In this document: piece after piece, positions 1 through 8,752 of the stretch
Position numbering within the stretch: position 1 is the stretch's first letter
How the letters are laid out: every line of letters begins with the position of its first letter
NCBI RefSeq assembly: GCF_014641945.1
Contig: NZ_BMIJ01000007.1
Location: 310,001-374,000 of the forward strand
DNA: 64,000 nt
Reading direction: 5' to 3'
Origin: Marinobacterium zhoushanense
GTDB lineage: Bacteria; Pseudomonadota; Gammaproteobacteria; Pseudomonadales; Balneatricaceae
Made by a program: the position numbers and the translations under genes
Notes under the pieces: generated by a model
What the model saw: the letters and a program-made list of their open reading frames with translations, nothing else
The model's database searches: none
What the model was told of the DNA's origin: nothing

Positions 1-361
1 GTTGCGCCTTCTGTTGGCGGATATCGATCTCCACGTCGCGGCTGTCCAGCCGGGCCAGCAGTTGCCCCGCGTTCACCCTGTCGCCCTCCCGGGCATGCAG
101 CTCGATCAGGTCCGCTTCCAGTGCCGCACTCAGTGTCGCCATCTTCGGCGTTTCGATGGCGCCGTAGAGCTCCACTTCAGGTTGCAGGGGGGCCGGTGCG
201 ATGGTCTCGGCGTGTACACTCCAGCTGCGCTCCTCGATCGCTTGCGCCGGTGGCTGCGGTCGCGTGGCCTGCAGCGTGCGGAACGCCATCACCGCCAACA
301 CCAGAATCAGCAGCGGTGCCAAGCGTTTTAGGTAGCGGAGCGTGAATCGTTTTGCAGACAT
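1..361 (-). CDS. RND efflux membrane fusion protein, N-terminal part (runs off window edge)
   Basis: Reading the minus strand from an ATG at 361 gives about 120 residues before the window ends. The start is a short basic stretch followed by one hydrophobic segment (residues ~12-24), as in an inner-membrane-anchored adaptor. After it comes the beta-barrel/biotinyl-lipoyl part typical of HlyD/AcrA adaptors, with the motif EGDRVNAGQLLARLDSRD near residues 95-112, which marks the lipoyl half-motif before the coiled-coil hairpin. The protein would bridge an RND pump to an outer-membrane channel. The pump gene should lie outside the window, further along the minus strand. The family call is firm; the substrate is unknown. 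Confidence 0.85.
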   Translation of the reverse strand, partial: MSAKRFTLRYLKRLAPLLILVLAVMAFRTLQATRPQPPAQAIEERSWSVHAETIAPAPLQPEVELYGAIETPKMATLSAALEADLIELHAREGDRVNAGQLLARLDSRDVEIDIRQQKAQ

Positions 362-399
362 GTTTGTTTCCCGTCGGGGGCTTCCCTATCCACAGCGTC

Positions 400-420
400 T
401 ATATTAGAAACTTCTATATC
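400..420. promoter_or_regulatory. Inverted repeat upstream of the efflux adaptor gene, possible repressor operator
   Basis: Between the divergently transcribed adaptor gene (start 361) and the hydrolase gene (start 529), the sequence ATATTAGAAACTTCTATAT at 401-419 forms an inverted repeat: AGAA/TTCT around a 2-base centre, extended by ATAT/ATAT if one base is bulged. TetR-type repressors often bind such sites beside RND pumps, but no repressor gene is in the window. This is inference only. Confidence 0.25.
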
Positions 421-528
421 TGGCTAGATTCTAACGGTCAGGGACAATGGATGTCGCGAAATTTGCAAAGCTTTACAAAGCCGTCGTTAGCTTGGCTACA
501 CCATAAGAGAGACAACAGGGGGATATGC

Positions 529-1380
529 ATGCGTCGAGGAGATATCGCAGTACTGGATTCGCGCGGCTTTCATCGCCTGCATTATCAGGAGTGGGGCAAT
601 GCAGACAACGAAAGAGTGCTGGTATGTGTCCATGGCCTGGCCCGCAACAGCCGGGACTTCGATGAGTTAGCGCTGGCACTCAGCCGCAACTACCGGGTGA
701 TCTGCCCCGATCTGCCCGGCCGTGGTGAGAGTGAATGGCTCGAGAATCCGGAGGATTACGCCTTACCGCAGTATCTGCAGGATATGGTGGCGTTGATCGC
801 CCGTCTGGGGGTACGTCAGGTGGATTGGGTCGGCACCTCGCTTGGTGGTCTGATCGGTATGGTTCTGGCAGCGCAAAAGGGTACCCCGATCCGACGGCTG
901 GTACTGAACGACATCGGCCCCTACGTACCGCGCACAGCGCTGGCTCGGATCTGCGACTATCTGGGTGATCACCGCTTCAACTCCGAGGCGGAGCTTGAGG
1001 GCTGGCTGCGCCAGACCTATACCGCGCTGGCCGGGCTTAGCGATCAGCAGTGGAAGCATCTGGCCAGCCATGGCAAGCGGATATGCGAAAATGACCAGTG
1101 GGGGCTGCACTACGATCCGGCAATTGCGCATAATGCTCACAAGAGTGCCGAGGCCGATCTGGATATCTGGCCGATCTGGCACCAGGTGCGTTGCCCGCGA
1201 CTGCTGTTGCACGGTGCCACCTCCGACGTGCTGGTGTCCGAGGTGGTCGAGCAGATGCTCCAAACCAGTCCCGACATGGCCGTGCACACGCTGCCGGGTA
1301 TCGGGCATGCGCCGTCGCTGATGGAGAGCGACCAGATCGCGCTGGTCGTGGACTGGCTCAGAACCACGCAAACCTATTAA
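529..1380 (+). CDS. Alpha/beta-fold hydrolase
   Basis: This 283-residue protein has the alpha/beta hydrolase plan. The oxyanion-hole motif HG is at residues 35-36, the nucleophile elbow GTSLGG at 102-107 (Ser104), and the catalytic His is in GHAPSL near residue 260. An aspartate in the segment GATSDVLV before it is the likely acid. An in-frame open stretch extends upstream, but the ATG at 529 has a strong AGGGGG ribosome site 6 bases ahead and removes an unrelated N-terminus. There is no signal peptide, so it should act in the cytoplasm. The substrate cannot be told from sequence. It lies 19 bases before the kinase gene, probably in one transcript. Confidence 0.88.
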   Translation: MRRGDIAVLDSRGFHRLHYQEWGNADNERVLVCVHGLARNSRDFDELALALSRNYRVICPDLPGRGESEWLENPEDYALPQYLQDMVALIARLGVRQVDWVGTSLGGLIGMVLAAQKGTPIRRLVLNDIGPYVPRTALARICDYLGDHRFNSEAELEGWLRQTYTALAGLSDQQWKHLASHGKRICENDQWGLHYDPAIAHNAHKSAEADLDIWPIWHQVRCPRLLLHGATSDVLVSEVVEQMLQTSPDMAVHTLPGIGHAPSLMESDQIALVVDWLRTTQTY

Positions 1381-1399
1381 CCCGCCGAACAGGAGCCCT

Positions 1400-2416
1400 A
1401 TGAGCCTGCTGACCCGATGGCCCCATGAACACCTGTGCTTAACCGAAACGGAGCGGCGTAGAGCTGTGCAGGCGGTGGAGCAGGCGTTTGCATCCACGCT
1501 GGAGTCGCTGCAGGTCGATATTGGCCTGAAAGAGTTGTTTGAACAGATCTACGTGCCGCTGGCCGCCTGGCTGGTGGAACGGCAGCGGGGACAGGTGCGG
1601 CCACTGGTGGTCGGCATCAACGGCGCGCAGGGGGCGGGCAAGTCCACCCTGTTCAACCTGCTCGAAGTGATCCTGGAGGAGGGGTTCGGGCTGAGGGTGA
1701 TCGGTTTCTCCATCGACGACCTGTACAAGACCCGGGCCGAGCGCGAACGCCTGGCACGGGAGATCCACCCGCTGATGAGCACCCGAGGCGTACCCGGTAC
1801 CCATGATGTGGAGCTGGGTATCGAGCTGCTCGATTCGCTGATCAATGCAGGTCCCGATACACTGACCAAGATTCCGGTGTTCGACAAATCGATCGACGAC
1901 CGCTGTCCGCCGACGGTGTGGCAGGAGTGGCTTGGCCCTGTGGATGTCATCGTGTTCGAGGGCTGGTGTGTCGGTGCGCTGCCACAGCCAGAGCAGGCGT
2001 TGCAGGTACCGGTCAATGCGCTGGAAGCGGAAGAGGACGCGGATGCAGTCTGGCGGCGTCACGTCAATCAGCAGCTGGCTGGCCCCTATCAGCAGCTGTT
2101 CAGCCGGCTCGACCTGCTGTTGATGCTGAAGGTGCCGAGCATGCAGGCGGTGTATGAGTGGCGCGCACTGCAGGAGCAGAAGCTGGCCGAACGGGTGCAG
2201 TACATCTACGACACCCAACAGCCGACGGCGCACCTGCGCATCATGAACCCCTCCGAGATCAAGCGCTTCATCGCCCACTACGAGCGGCTGACGCGGGCGA
2301 TGCTGGAGGAGCTGCCGGAGCGGGCCGATGTCTGCTTCCACCTCAATGAAAATCACAAGATCCGCGAGATCACCGTCAATCCCTTGAGCTCGCCACCCCA
2401 TGCGGTGAGGGCGTGA
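1400..2416 (+). CDS. P-loop kinase of the D-glycerate 3-kinase (GLYK/Tda10) family
   Basis: The protein has 338 residues with a Walker A loop GAQGAGKST at 75-83 after a helical N-terminus. It continues with the SIDD-LYKT stretch, a TRGVPGTHD motif and a PVFDKS-IDDR stretch. These match the GLYK/Tda10 kinases related to the PRK/uridine kinase fold. Plant GLYK phosphorylates D-glycerate at C3; many bacterial relatives have no assigned substrate, so glycerate is an inference here. The ATG at 1400 follows an AGGAG site. It is probably co-transcribed with the alpha/beta hydrolase upstream. A large antisense reading frame covers the gene but has no family features. Confidence 0.82.
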   Translation: MSLLTRWPHEHLCLTETERRRAVQAVEQAFASTLESLQVDIGLKELFEQIYVPLAAWLVERQRGQVRPLVVGINGAQGAGKSTLFNLLEVILEEGFGLRVIGFSIDDLYKTRAERERLAREIHPLMSTRGVPGTHDVELGIELLDSLINAGPDTLTKIPVFDKSIDDRCPPTVWQEWLGPVDVIVFEGWCVGALPQPEQALQVPVNALEAEEDADAVWRRHVNQQLAGPYQQLFSRLDLLLMLKVPSMQAVYEWRALQEQKLAERVQYIYDTQQPTAHLRIMNPSEIKRFIAHYERLTRAMLEELPERADVCFHLNENHKIREITVNPLSSPPHAVRA

Positions 2417-2424
2417 GCCCCGCG

Positions 2425-3117
2425 TCAAATCGGCAGTAACGCCGTCGAGGCGAATCCGACCACCACGTTCTTGATCGCACGATTGGTCTTGTTGGCGACG
2501 ATTTTCGCCATCATGTCCTGATAGGCGATCAGTTTGCCGAAGATCCGTTCAAAGCTGAGGTTGGTGACGCCCGAGTCCGCAATGCCGTTGGTGAGCAGGA
2601 ACAGCTCATTCTGAGGCGTGCGCAGGTTGTTCAGGCGCCAGGCCACCGCTTCGAGGTTACGTGCACTGTTATACAGCTTCTGCTGGTCGATCTCGTCGAG
2701 CAGGAAGAACTCGTTGCGGTAGCTGTAGGAGGCGTGCAGCATACCGCTGATCCCGATCATCAGTGCGAATACCCGGTCACCCTTGAATTCAGGATCGAAC
2801 ACCAGCGGCATTGCGTCGATGCCATAACGTGACCCCAGCTCGGCATGGTTGATCTGACGCGGTGAATCCAGTAGCTGGTGCAGCCGGCGATTCAGTGTCA
2901 TGCCGGCCGGCGCCTTCTTCAGCTCGCGTGGGTTGCGTTTGTACAGCTTGATCGTCAGTTCGCGTACCAGCGCGTTGACCGCCAGAATGTGCTGGTCGGT
3001 AACCATATCGATATCGGACTTGGCCAGGCTTTTGAACTCGAACGGTCTTGCGCGCTCGTTACTGGCGCAACCCTGCAGTAGCAGCAGGGTCAGGCTGATC
3101 AGTAGCAGTCTCATCAT
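2425..3117 (-). CDS. Lipoprotein of unknown function, last gene of the LetAB-type operon
   Basis: This 230-residue protein begins with a lipoprotein signal; the lipobox LQGC puts the modified cysteine near residue 17. I do not recognise the rest as a known family, and it is not clearly the PqiC (DUF330) lipoprotein. It has a glycine-rich hydrophobic stretch around residues 120-130 and a hydrophobic tail at the end. The start codon overlaps the stop of the seven-MCE-domain gene (ATGATGA; the TGA ends letB), which implies translational coupling and a role with that lipid-transport machine. The alternative start is the next ATG at 3114. An outer-membrane anchor for LetB is an untested idea. Confidence 0.8.
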   Translation of the reverse strand: MMRLLLISLTLLLLQGCASNERARPFEFKSLAKSDIDMVTDQHILAVNALVRELTIKLYKRNPRELKKAPAGMTLNRRLHQLLDSPRQINHAELGSRYGIDAMPLVFDPEFKGDRVFALMIGISGMLHASYSYRNEFFLLDEIDQQKLYNSARNLEAVAWRLNNLRTPQNELFLLTNGIADSGVTNLSFERIFGKLIAYQDMMAKIVANKTNRAIKNVVVGFASTALLPI

Positions 3118-5804
3118 GGCGTGACTTCTCCATGCACCGCCTGAATGATCGGCGTTTCCGCTTTCGGCTCATCGTGCAGCACGAATACGGCACGCTCGTC
3201 GACCCCCGGCGCATCCAGGTTATCGGTGATGAAGGATACGCCGCCACCGACCAGCGTTTCCAGACTGGCCACATTCACGTCAACGCCGCTGAACAGGCCG
3301 CCCCTCGCCTTGATTCCGCTGTGGTTGAAAAAGCGGCTGGAGCTGCGCACCAGGGTCGCGTGAGAGGGCTGGATGTGGGCATAGACCAGCACGCCGTCGC
3401 CGCGTAGGTTGATCTCGTAGCCGGTTACCCGGCCCACCGGGACCTCGCGATAGAGCACGGGGCTGCCGATCGCGATAGAGCCGAGCTGTTTGGCATGCAG
3501 CTCTACCGTCAGTCCCGGTTGCGGTCTATACGCAGGGGCGCGACGCAGGGCGATGAAGGTATCGCCGGGCGGGCCGTCGCCGGGCAGCACCTCGACATGG
3601 TTGCCGAACAGCAGGTTGGAGGGGTTCTCGATTCCGCTCAGGCGAATGGTTGGCTCACTGATCCAGAAACGGGCGCCTTCGCGGGCGAGAAACTCGGCTT
3701 CACGGAACAGACTGGCACGGACGATCCGGCCTCCCGTGCTGTCGGCGATGGTGATACTGTCGATGCGGCCCACCTGGGCACCGCGGTAGCGGATCGGCGC
3801 ACCGACCGCGAGGTCGGCACCGGGCGCGAAGTGGATCAGTATGTTGTGTACCTGTTCCCGGCTCGCCTGTTCGCTGGGGTAGAGTTGAAAGCGGGTGTTT
3901 TTGCTGAGCTTGCCGCCGCCGGTATCGGTTTCGAAGGCGATGCCGCCTTTGATCATCTGGGTCAGTGAACCGGACTGCACGCTGACCCCTTCACGCAGAT
4001 TGGCCCTGGCGGTCACACCCGACGCGATCCAGAAGCGGCTGGCAGTGCTGAGCAGATGGCGATAGGGGGCCGGGATCGAGAGACGGATCTCCACTGCGCG
4101 GCCATCCTTCGCCAACTGGTAGTGGCGCACCTCGCCAACCTCCACGCCCCGGTAGAGAACCGGGGCGCCGACAGCGATGGCGCCTCGCTCCTCGGCGTAG
4201 AGGCGGACACTGAGCTCGTCGCCGTTGTCGGTCAACAGTCGCCCCTCATCGGTGGCTGCGTCAAAGTCGGCAAAGAGGGTGAAATCGGGTTCCGCCTGCT
4301 GCAGCGAGCCCTGTTTGCCGCCCGGATTGAACAGGCTGATACCGCCGCGCAGCAGCGTCTGCACACTGCCGGTATGCACCGATATCCCTTCATCGATATC
4401 GGCCTTGAATTCGATGCCGCTGCTGTTCCAGAAGCGACTGCGGCTGCCGACCAAGTGGCGGTAGCGCTCCTTGATTACCGCATGGATCAGCACCTTGTCG
4501 CCGCTGGGACTCAGCTCATAGCCAATGACGGTACCGATCGGCAGTTGTCGATAGAGTACGGGAGAGCCGCGGCTGATCGAGCCCAGAGCGTCCGCCGACA
4601 GACGGATCGGCAGTCCGTCGCTAACCGGCGGTCGTGCCGGGGGCTCGTCCAGGGCATGAAAGCTGAAGGTCTCCGCGCCCTGTCCCGGTGCCAGTTCGAT
4701 ATGTTGGCCGCTGAGTAGATCCTGCAGGCTGAATTCGCTGGCGGGCAGGCTTGGCTGCGCCAGCCAGAACCGGGTCCCGGCTCTTAACATGCTGCGGGCG
4801 CGAGGGTCGATCAGCAACTCGGCATGCAGTTCGCTGAAATCTTCGGTCAGCGACAGATCCCGTACACGGCCAATCCTGACGCCCTGGCTATGTACTTCGG
4901 TGCCGACGTTGAGCCGGGTGTTGCCGGGAAAAACCAGTTGTACTGGTACGCCATCTTCGGCGGCTTCATAGTCGGCGAACAGCGGGAACTGGTCACCATC
5001 CTCGGCCGCCGGATTATCGCGGGGCTCTGGCGTATAGAAATGCACCCCACCGGCGATGATCGTGGCCAGCGAACCGACACGGATGTCGATATCGGGCAGC
5101 TTGCCCTTGATCTCCAGGCTGTTGGCGTTCCAGAAGCGGGAGTGCTTGCGTACCAGATGGGCGTATATGGGCTCAATGAACAGGTCGACCAGAATCTGGT
5201 CACTGCCGCTGCTCAAGCGGTAGTCCAGTACCTGGCCGACGTCGATATCCCGGTAATAGACAGGGGAGCCGCGATGGATCGACGCCACGGAATCGGCATA
5301 CAGCGTCAGGTAGAGTCCGTCTCGATCACGGGTGGCAGGAGGTGGTTCCTCTGCAGCGGTATAGCGGTAGGCGATCTCACCCTCGCCGGGGCGCACGCCG
5401 ATATAGTGGCCGGACACCAGGGTCTCGAGGCCGCGTACCCCAGAGAGTGAGATTTGGGGTTTGACCAACCAGAACAGCGTACCTTCATGCAGCAGTGCCT
5501 GGGCATTGGCGTTGATCTCGATCTCGGCGGTGACCGTCTGCAGATCCTCGTTCAGTGTCAGCGAGCGTACCGTACCGCTGGGCAGGCCTCGATAGATCAC
5601 GCGGGTCTTGTTGACCTCCAGGCCCTCGGCGGAGTTGAACACTACCTCGATCATCACTCCCGCCTGGGAGTAGCTCTTGTACACCAGCCATCCGGCGATC
5701 AGCGCGGCCAGCAGCGGCAGTATCCACACCGCCGACGGGCCCCGGTGTCGACGGACCAGCGGCCTGATCTGATCTGTGGGCGTGTGTTCAGGTTTCGGAT
5801 CCAA
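3114..5804 (-). CDS. letB: LetB/YebT-like intermembrane transport protein with seven MCE domains
   Basis: The protein has 896 residues: a basic N-terminus, one transmembrane segment (~25-43), then a tandem array. I count seven MCE (MlaD) repeats, each beginning with a beta strand and a GSPVLYR / GxPVxYRG-like turn, starting near residues 50, 170, 285, 400, 525, 655 and 775. Seven repeats and about 880 residues match E. coli LetB (YebT), which forms a stacked-ring tunnel for lipids across the periplasm; PqiB has three repeats and is ~550 residues. The start overlaps the end of the second LetA-half gene by 17 bases, and the end overlaps the lipoprotein gene by 4, so the four genes form one operon. 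Confidence 0.92.
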   Translation of the reverse strand: MDPKPEHTPTDQIRPLVRRHRGPSAVWILPLLAALIAGWLVYKSYSQAGVMIEVVFNSAEGLEVNKTRVIYRGLPSGTVRSLTLNEDLQTVTAEIEINANAQALLHEGTLFWLVKPQISLSGVRGLETLVSGHYIGVRPGEGEIAYRYTAAEEPPPATRDRDGLYLTLYADSVASIHRGSPVYYRDIDVGQVLDYRLSSGSDQILVDLFIEPIYAHLVRKHSRFWNANSLEIKGKLPDIDIRVGSLATIIAGGVHFYTPEPRDNPAAEDGDQFPLFADYEAAEDGVPVQLVFPGNTRLNVGTEVHSQGVRIGRVRDLSLTEDFSELHAELLIDPRARSMLRAGTRFWLAQPSLPASEFSLQDLLSGQHIELAPGQGAETFSFHALDEPPARPPVSDGLPIRLSADALGSISRGSPVLYRQLPIGTVIGYELSPSGDKVLIHAVIKERYRHLVGSRSRFWNSSGIEFKADIDEGISVHTGSVQTLLRGGISLFNPGGKQGSLQQAEPDFTLFADFDAATDEGRLLTDNGDELSVRLYAEERGAIAVGAPVLYRGVEVGEVRHYQLAKDGRAVEIRLSIPAPYRHLLSTASRFWIASGVTARANLREGVSVQSGSLTQMIKGGIAFETDTGGGKLSKNTRFQLYPSEQASREQVHNILIHFAPGADLAVGAPIRYRGAQVGRIDSITIADSTGGRIVRASLFREAEFLAREGARFWISEPTIRLSGIENPSNLLFGNHVEVLPGDGPPGDTFIALRRAPAYRPQPGLTVELHAKQLGSIAIGSPVLYREVPVGRVTGYEINLRGDGVLVYAHIQPSHATLVRSSSRFFNHSGIKARGGLFSGVDVNVASLETLVGGGVSFITDNLDAPGVDERAVFVLHDEPKAETPIIQAVHGEVTP

Positions 5805-6432
5805 TGCTTGCCTCCTGCAGGTGACGATCCCAGATCAAACGAGTATCCAGCGTGTTGGCGGCCAGCATGGTAAAGACGACGACGCCGGCGAACGCCAGAG
5901 CGCCGGTCTGGCCAACGATATAGGCGAGGTTACCAAACTGTACCAGCGCCACCAGTATGCCGACTACGAAGATATCCAACATCGACCAGCGTCCGATCCA
6001 GTGCACGATGCGGAACATTACCATCTTCTGCCGCAGATTGGTGGCCTTGCCGAACTGAATCGCGATCAGTAGCGACGCAAGCGCCAGGATCTTGCCCACC
6101 GGGATCAGGATACTGGCCGCCAGCACCACAATGGCAATTCCCCAGAGTCCGTGCTTGGTCAGTTCGATAACGCCACCCAGAATCGTCGACGCGTCCCCCT
6201 GGCTGCTCAGCATCGTGACCCGCATGATCGGCAGCAGGTTGGCCGGCAGCATCAGCAGTGCGGAGGTGAGCAACAGTGCCCAGGTACGGGTCAGGGAGTG
6301 GGGCGTACGGCTGTGCAAAGGCGCACCACAACGCGGACAATGGTGCCCCTCCAGCGACACCGGCCAGAGTGCGCTGCAGTCGTGACAGCGCAACAGTCCC
6401 TGCGCCAGTGCGCCGTGCCGCCAGCTATTCAT
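5788..6432 (-). CDS. LetA/PqiA domain protein, second half of a split LetA
   Basis: This 214-residue membrane protein opens with a zinc-ribbon pair (CHDC and CPRC) followed by four hydrophobic segments, one complete PqiA/LetA domain. E. coli LetA carries two such domains in one ~430-residue chain; here they are two genes. I chose the ATG at 6432, which overlaps the TAG stop of the preceding half (ATGAATAG, 8-base overlap), rather than an upstream in-frame ATG at 6465 lying inside the previous gene. LetA is thought to load lipids into the LetB tunnel at the inner membrane. The next gene is letB, overlapping by 17 bases. Confidence 0.87.
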   Translation of the reverse strand: MNSWRHGALAQGLLRCHDCSALWPVSLEGHHCPRCGAPLHSRTPHSLTRTWALLLTSALLMLPANLLPIMRVTMLSSQGDASTILGGVIELTKHGLWGIAIVVLAASILIPVGKILALASLLIAIQFGKATNLRQKMVMFRIVHWIGRWSMLDIFVVGILVALVQFGNLAYIVGQTGALAFAGVVVFTMLAANTLDTRLIWDRHLQEASIGSET

Positions 6433-7075
6433 GCCCGGTCTCCACCCTCTCCACAGGGTCGCCAAGGTCCGCGATCTGGTGCCAGAACAGATCGGGGTCC
6501 AGCTGAGAAGAACTTAGGGCGGTGACCGCGATCAACGCACCCAGACTGTAGAGTCCCAGCCCCGGATGGACGTCGGCGATATCCACCAGTTTGACCACAG
6601 ATACCAGCACCGCGATCAGGTACACCTCCAGCATGCCCCACTGATCCAGGTGCTGGTAACTGCGCATCGCAAGTGGCAGCAGCGGCCAGCGACGGCGCAG
6701 ATGCAGGGCGCCGGACAGATAGGTGAGCAGCAGCAGTTTGCACAGTGGAACCAGTATCGCGAACAGCAACACCGCCAGTGCCACGAGGGCCAGCCCGTCC
6801 CGATACAGCACCATGGCGCTGGAAAAAATGGTTTGCTCCTGCTGCCGGCCCAGTACCTCCAGCGTCAGCACCGGGAACAGGTTGGCCGGCAGCAGCAAAA
6901 TGAGTCCCGCCAGTGCCAACGCCAGGGAGCGCTCTGCGCTGTTGGGGTGGCTGGAGATCAGGCGAGATCCACAGCGTGGGCAGTTCACCACCTGATCGCC
7001 CTGTATCTGCGGGCGCTGCATCAGCAGGTCGCACTCATGACAGGCGATACGGTTATCGGGTTGCAGTGCATTCAT
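6425..7075 (-). CDS. LetA/PqiA domain protein, first half of a split LetA
   Basis: The protein has 216 residues with an N-terminal zinc ribbon (CHEC at ~13-16 and CPRC at ~34-37) followed by four predicted membrane helices, including a LLLPANLFPV loop typical of the family. It is the first gene of the letA1-letA2-letB-lipoprotein operon and reads away from pdxH, with which it shares a 127-base divergent promoter region. The two halves are clearly related to each other in layout (zinc ribbon plus helices), as expected from the two domains of single-chain LetA. Whether the halves form a heterodimer is an inference. Confidence 0.87.
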   Translation of the reverse strand: MNALQPDNRIACHECDLLMQRPQIQGDQVVNCPRCGSRLISSHPNSAERSLALALAGLILLLPANLFPVLTLEVLGRQQEQTIFSSAMVLYRDGLALVALAVLLFAILVPLCKLLLLTYLSGALHLRRRWPLLPLAMRSYQHLDQWGMLEVYLIAVLVSVVKLVDIADVHPGLGLYSLGALIAVTALSSSQLDPDLFWHQIADLGDPVERVETGHE

Positions 7076-7202
7076 TGCTCATATCCCGGTCTATGCTGGT
7101 ATGTCGTAACTGAGAAACTGTGGCTGAACTGATCAAGCGCAGAACTCGTTCTTTCATATCGTATATAGTGGTCGCCTTTGAAGTGTCACACAGGAGAGCA
7201 CA

Positions 7203-7853
7203 ATGGCAAATCCGAATAGCGATGTTAGCGCACTGCGGCGTGAATATGTGGCCAGCGGTCTGCACAAGGCCGAGCTGAGTGCAGACCCGTTCGAGCAGTT
7301 CCAGCGTTGGTTTGACAACGCGCTGGAAGCTCATCCGGACGATGCCACCTCGATGACCCTGGCAACCGCCGATGACCAGGGGCGGCCGGCGGCGCGTATT
7401 GTGTTGCTTAAACACTTCGACCATCACGGCTTTTGTTGGTTTACCGACTTCCGTAGCGAGAAGGGGCTGCATCTGGCGCAGAATCCATACGCTGAAGTGC
7501 TGTTCTACTGGTACGGGCTGGAGCGTCAGGTACGTATCCGCGGTCCGGTCGAGCAGCTTGATTACAGCTTTGGCGAACACTACTTCAACGAACGTCCGCT
7601 GGGCAGCCGGATAAGCGCCGCCATCTCCCATCAGAGTGCGCCGGTAGATAACCGTGCTACGCTGGAAAGCGCAGTGGCGCAGATGCGAGAACAGTACGCC
7701 GATGGCAATATCCCCTGCCCGGAAACCTGGGGCGGTTATCGACTGATCCCCGAACGCTTTGAGTTCTGGCAGGGGCGTGAAAACCGTCTGCATGACCGTT
7801 TCAGCTACGAGCTGAAGGATGGTCAGTGGCAGATTAACCGCCTACAACCCTGA
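7203..7853 (+). CDS. pdxH: Pyridoxamine/pyridoxine 5'-phosphate oxidase
   Basis: This 216-residue protein has the full length of PdxH. It contains the FMN-binding core (RIVLLKHFDHHGFCWFTDF followed by SEKG) and the C-terminal family signature with WGGYRLIP, FEFWQGR and RLHDR near residues 180-200. It uses FMN to oxidise pyridoxine and pyridoxamine phosphates to pyridoxal phosphate. An AGGAG site lies 5 bases before the ATG. It is divergent from the LetA operon. The call is secure. Confidence 0.97.
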   Translation: MANPNSDVSALRREYVASGLHKAELSADPFEQFQRWFDNALEAHPDDATSMTLATADDQGRPAARIVLLKHFDHHGFCWFTDFRSEKGLHLAQNPYAEVLFYWYGLERQVRIRGPVEQLDYSFGEHYFNERPLGSRISAAISHQSAPVDNRATLESAVAQMREQYADGNIPCPETWGGYRLIPERFEFWQGRENRLHDRFSYELKDGQWQINRLQP

Positions 7854-7938
7854 TTGCCGAATTTACGAAATAGGTAGATTACGCATAGGCCCGCCTTATG
7901 GAGCAGGGCTCTTCACCCACGTGGAAACGTTGAGACAG

Positions 7939-8406
7939 ATGAAGATCATTCGCGATTGCGCGGTTCAGTTTCGTTACAACCTGGCGCCGGCGGGTGAGCC
8001 GTTGACCCTCCCCGACAGCGACGAGCCGTTGTTGAGCTATCTGCATGGCCATCAGCAGATCATCGCCGGGCTTGAGCAGGCGCTGGAGGGGCATGCGGCC
8101 GGCGAGCGGTTCGAAGTGGAGCTGTCTCCCGAACAGGCCTATGGCGAGCGCGATGAGAGCCGGATCGAGAAGGTCGAACGCGAAGCCTTCGCAGGAATGA
8201 AGGATCTTCGCGCCGGCCTACTGGTGCAGATTAACGATGAGTCGGGCAAGCCTGCATTGGCGCGTGTGATCAGGCTTGATAACCGCGAGGTCGAGTTGGA
8301 CCTCAACCACCCCTACGCCGGTTTGACGCTGGTATTCAGTGTCGAAGTGGTTTCCGTGCGCGCAGCCACTGATCAGGAGCTCGCCGACGGTCGAGTGACG
8401 GAGTGA
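7939..8406 (+). CDS. FKBP-type peptidyl-prolyl isomerase, SlyD/FkpB-like
   Basis: The protein has 155 residues and the SlyD/FkpB plan: a split FKBP domain with an inserted flap. The FKBP motif GLEQALEGHAAGERFEVEL and the stretch SPEQAYGE are visible at residues ~43-72, and a second FKBP strand with LDLNHPYAGLTLVFSVEV closes the domain near 110-140. There is no His-rich metal-binding tail, so it is not classical SlyD. I started at the ATG at 7939 because the reading frame upstream is not FKBP-like. It lies 85 bases after pdxH in the same direction. It should act in the cytoplasm as a folding helper. Confidence 0.85.
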   Translation: MKIIRDCAVQFRYNLAPAGEPLTLPDSDEPLLSYLHGHQQIIAGLEQALEGHAAGERFEVELSPEQAYGERDESRIEKVEREAFAGMKDLRAGLLVQINDESGKPALARVIRLDNREVELDLNHPYAGLTLVFSVEVVSVRAATDQELADGRVTE

Positions 8407-8462
8407 TCAAGAGCAGCTACAGCTGATCCGCCCGCAATCTGGTCGGGCCGTTCTCTCCCCAC

Positions 8463-8503
8463 AAGGTATCCTGAAATAAGGCCAGCGTTTTTCAGGATAC
8501 CTT
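8463..8503. repeat. Perfect 14-bp inverted repeat between convergent genes
   Basis: The arms AAGGTATCCTGAAA (8463-8476) and TTTCAGGATACCTT (8490-8503) are exact reverse complements around a 13-base centre. The right arm contains the last codons and the stop of the minus-strand 86-aa gene. Neither side has a T-run, so it is not a textbook intrinsic terminator, though it sits between two convergent genes where a transcript-ending hairpin would be useful. Confidence 0.7.
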
Positions 8504-8752
8504 CTCACGCCATTTCAGATCGCCGATCTGAACATTCAACCATTCAAACCCGATCCGTTTCGCCACGGCGGCGGCGCCATCGAGGCTCTTGAACTCCCGC
8601 TCTCCTTTTGAACGCTGAAGATTCAGTACCACCACGTCGTTATCCCTGGTGACGAATTTCAATGTCCATCCACGCGACATTGAGATCGGTATCGCCTGAC
8701 AAGATTCAAACACTCCCGCCTTGAACAGTAGCTTGATTTCACGTTCCTGCAT
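8492..8752 (-). CDS. Small orphan protein, 86 aa, possibly plasmid-partition related
   Basis: The protein begins MQEREIKLLFKAG and has a mixed alpha/beta composition with no signal or membrane segment. It resembles, from memory only, small conserved proteins found with plasmid or integrative-element replication and partition genes; I would not assign a function. It lies on the minus strand at the edge of a strikingly AT-rich stretch (about 8755-9060) that contrasts with its GC-rich neighbours, suggesting acquired DNA. The stop codon is inside a perfect inverted repeat. The start codon at 8752 is the first residue of a plausible domain, but no strong ribosome site is seen. Confidence 0.6.
   Translation of the reverse strand: MQEREIKLLFKAGVFESCQAIPISMSRGWTLKFVTRDNDVVVLNLQRSKGEREFKSLDGAAAVAKRIGFEWLNVQIGDLKWREKVS

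Noticed and set aside
1439..2428. 329-codon minus-strand frame opposite the GLYK-like kinase
   Set aside because: The kinase on the plus strand has clear P-loop motifs; the antisense frame has only His/Gln-rich shadow composition.
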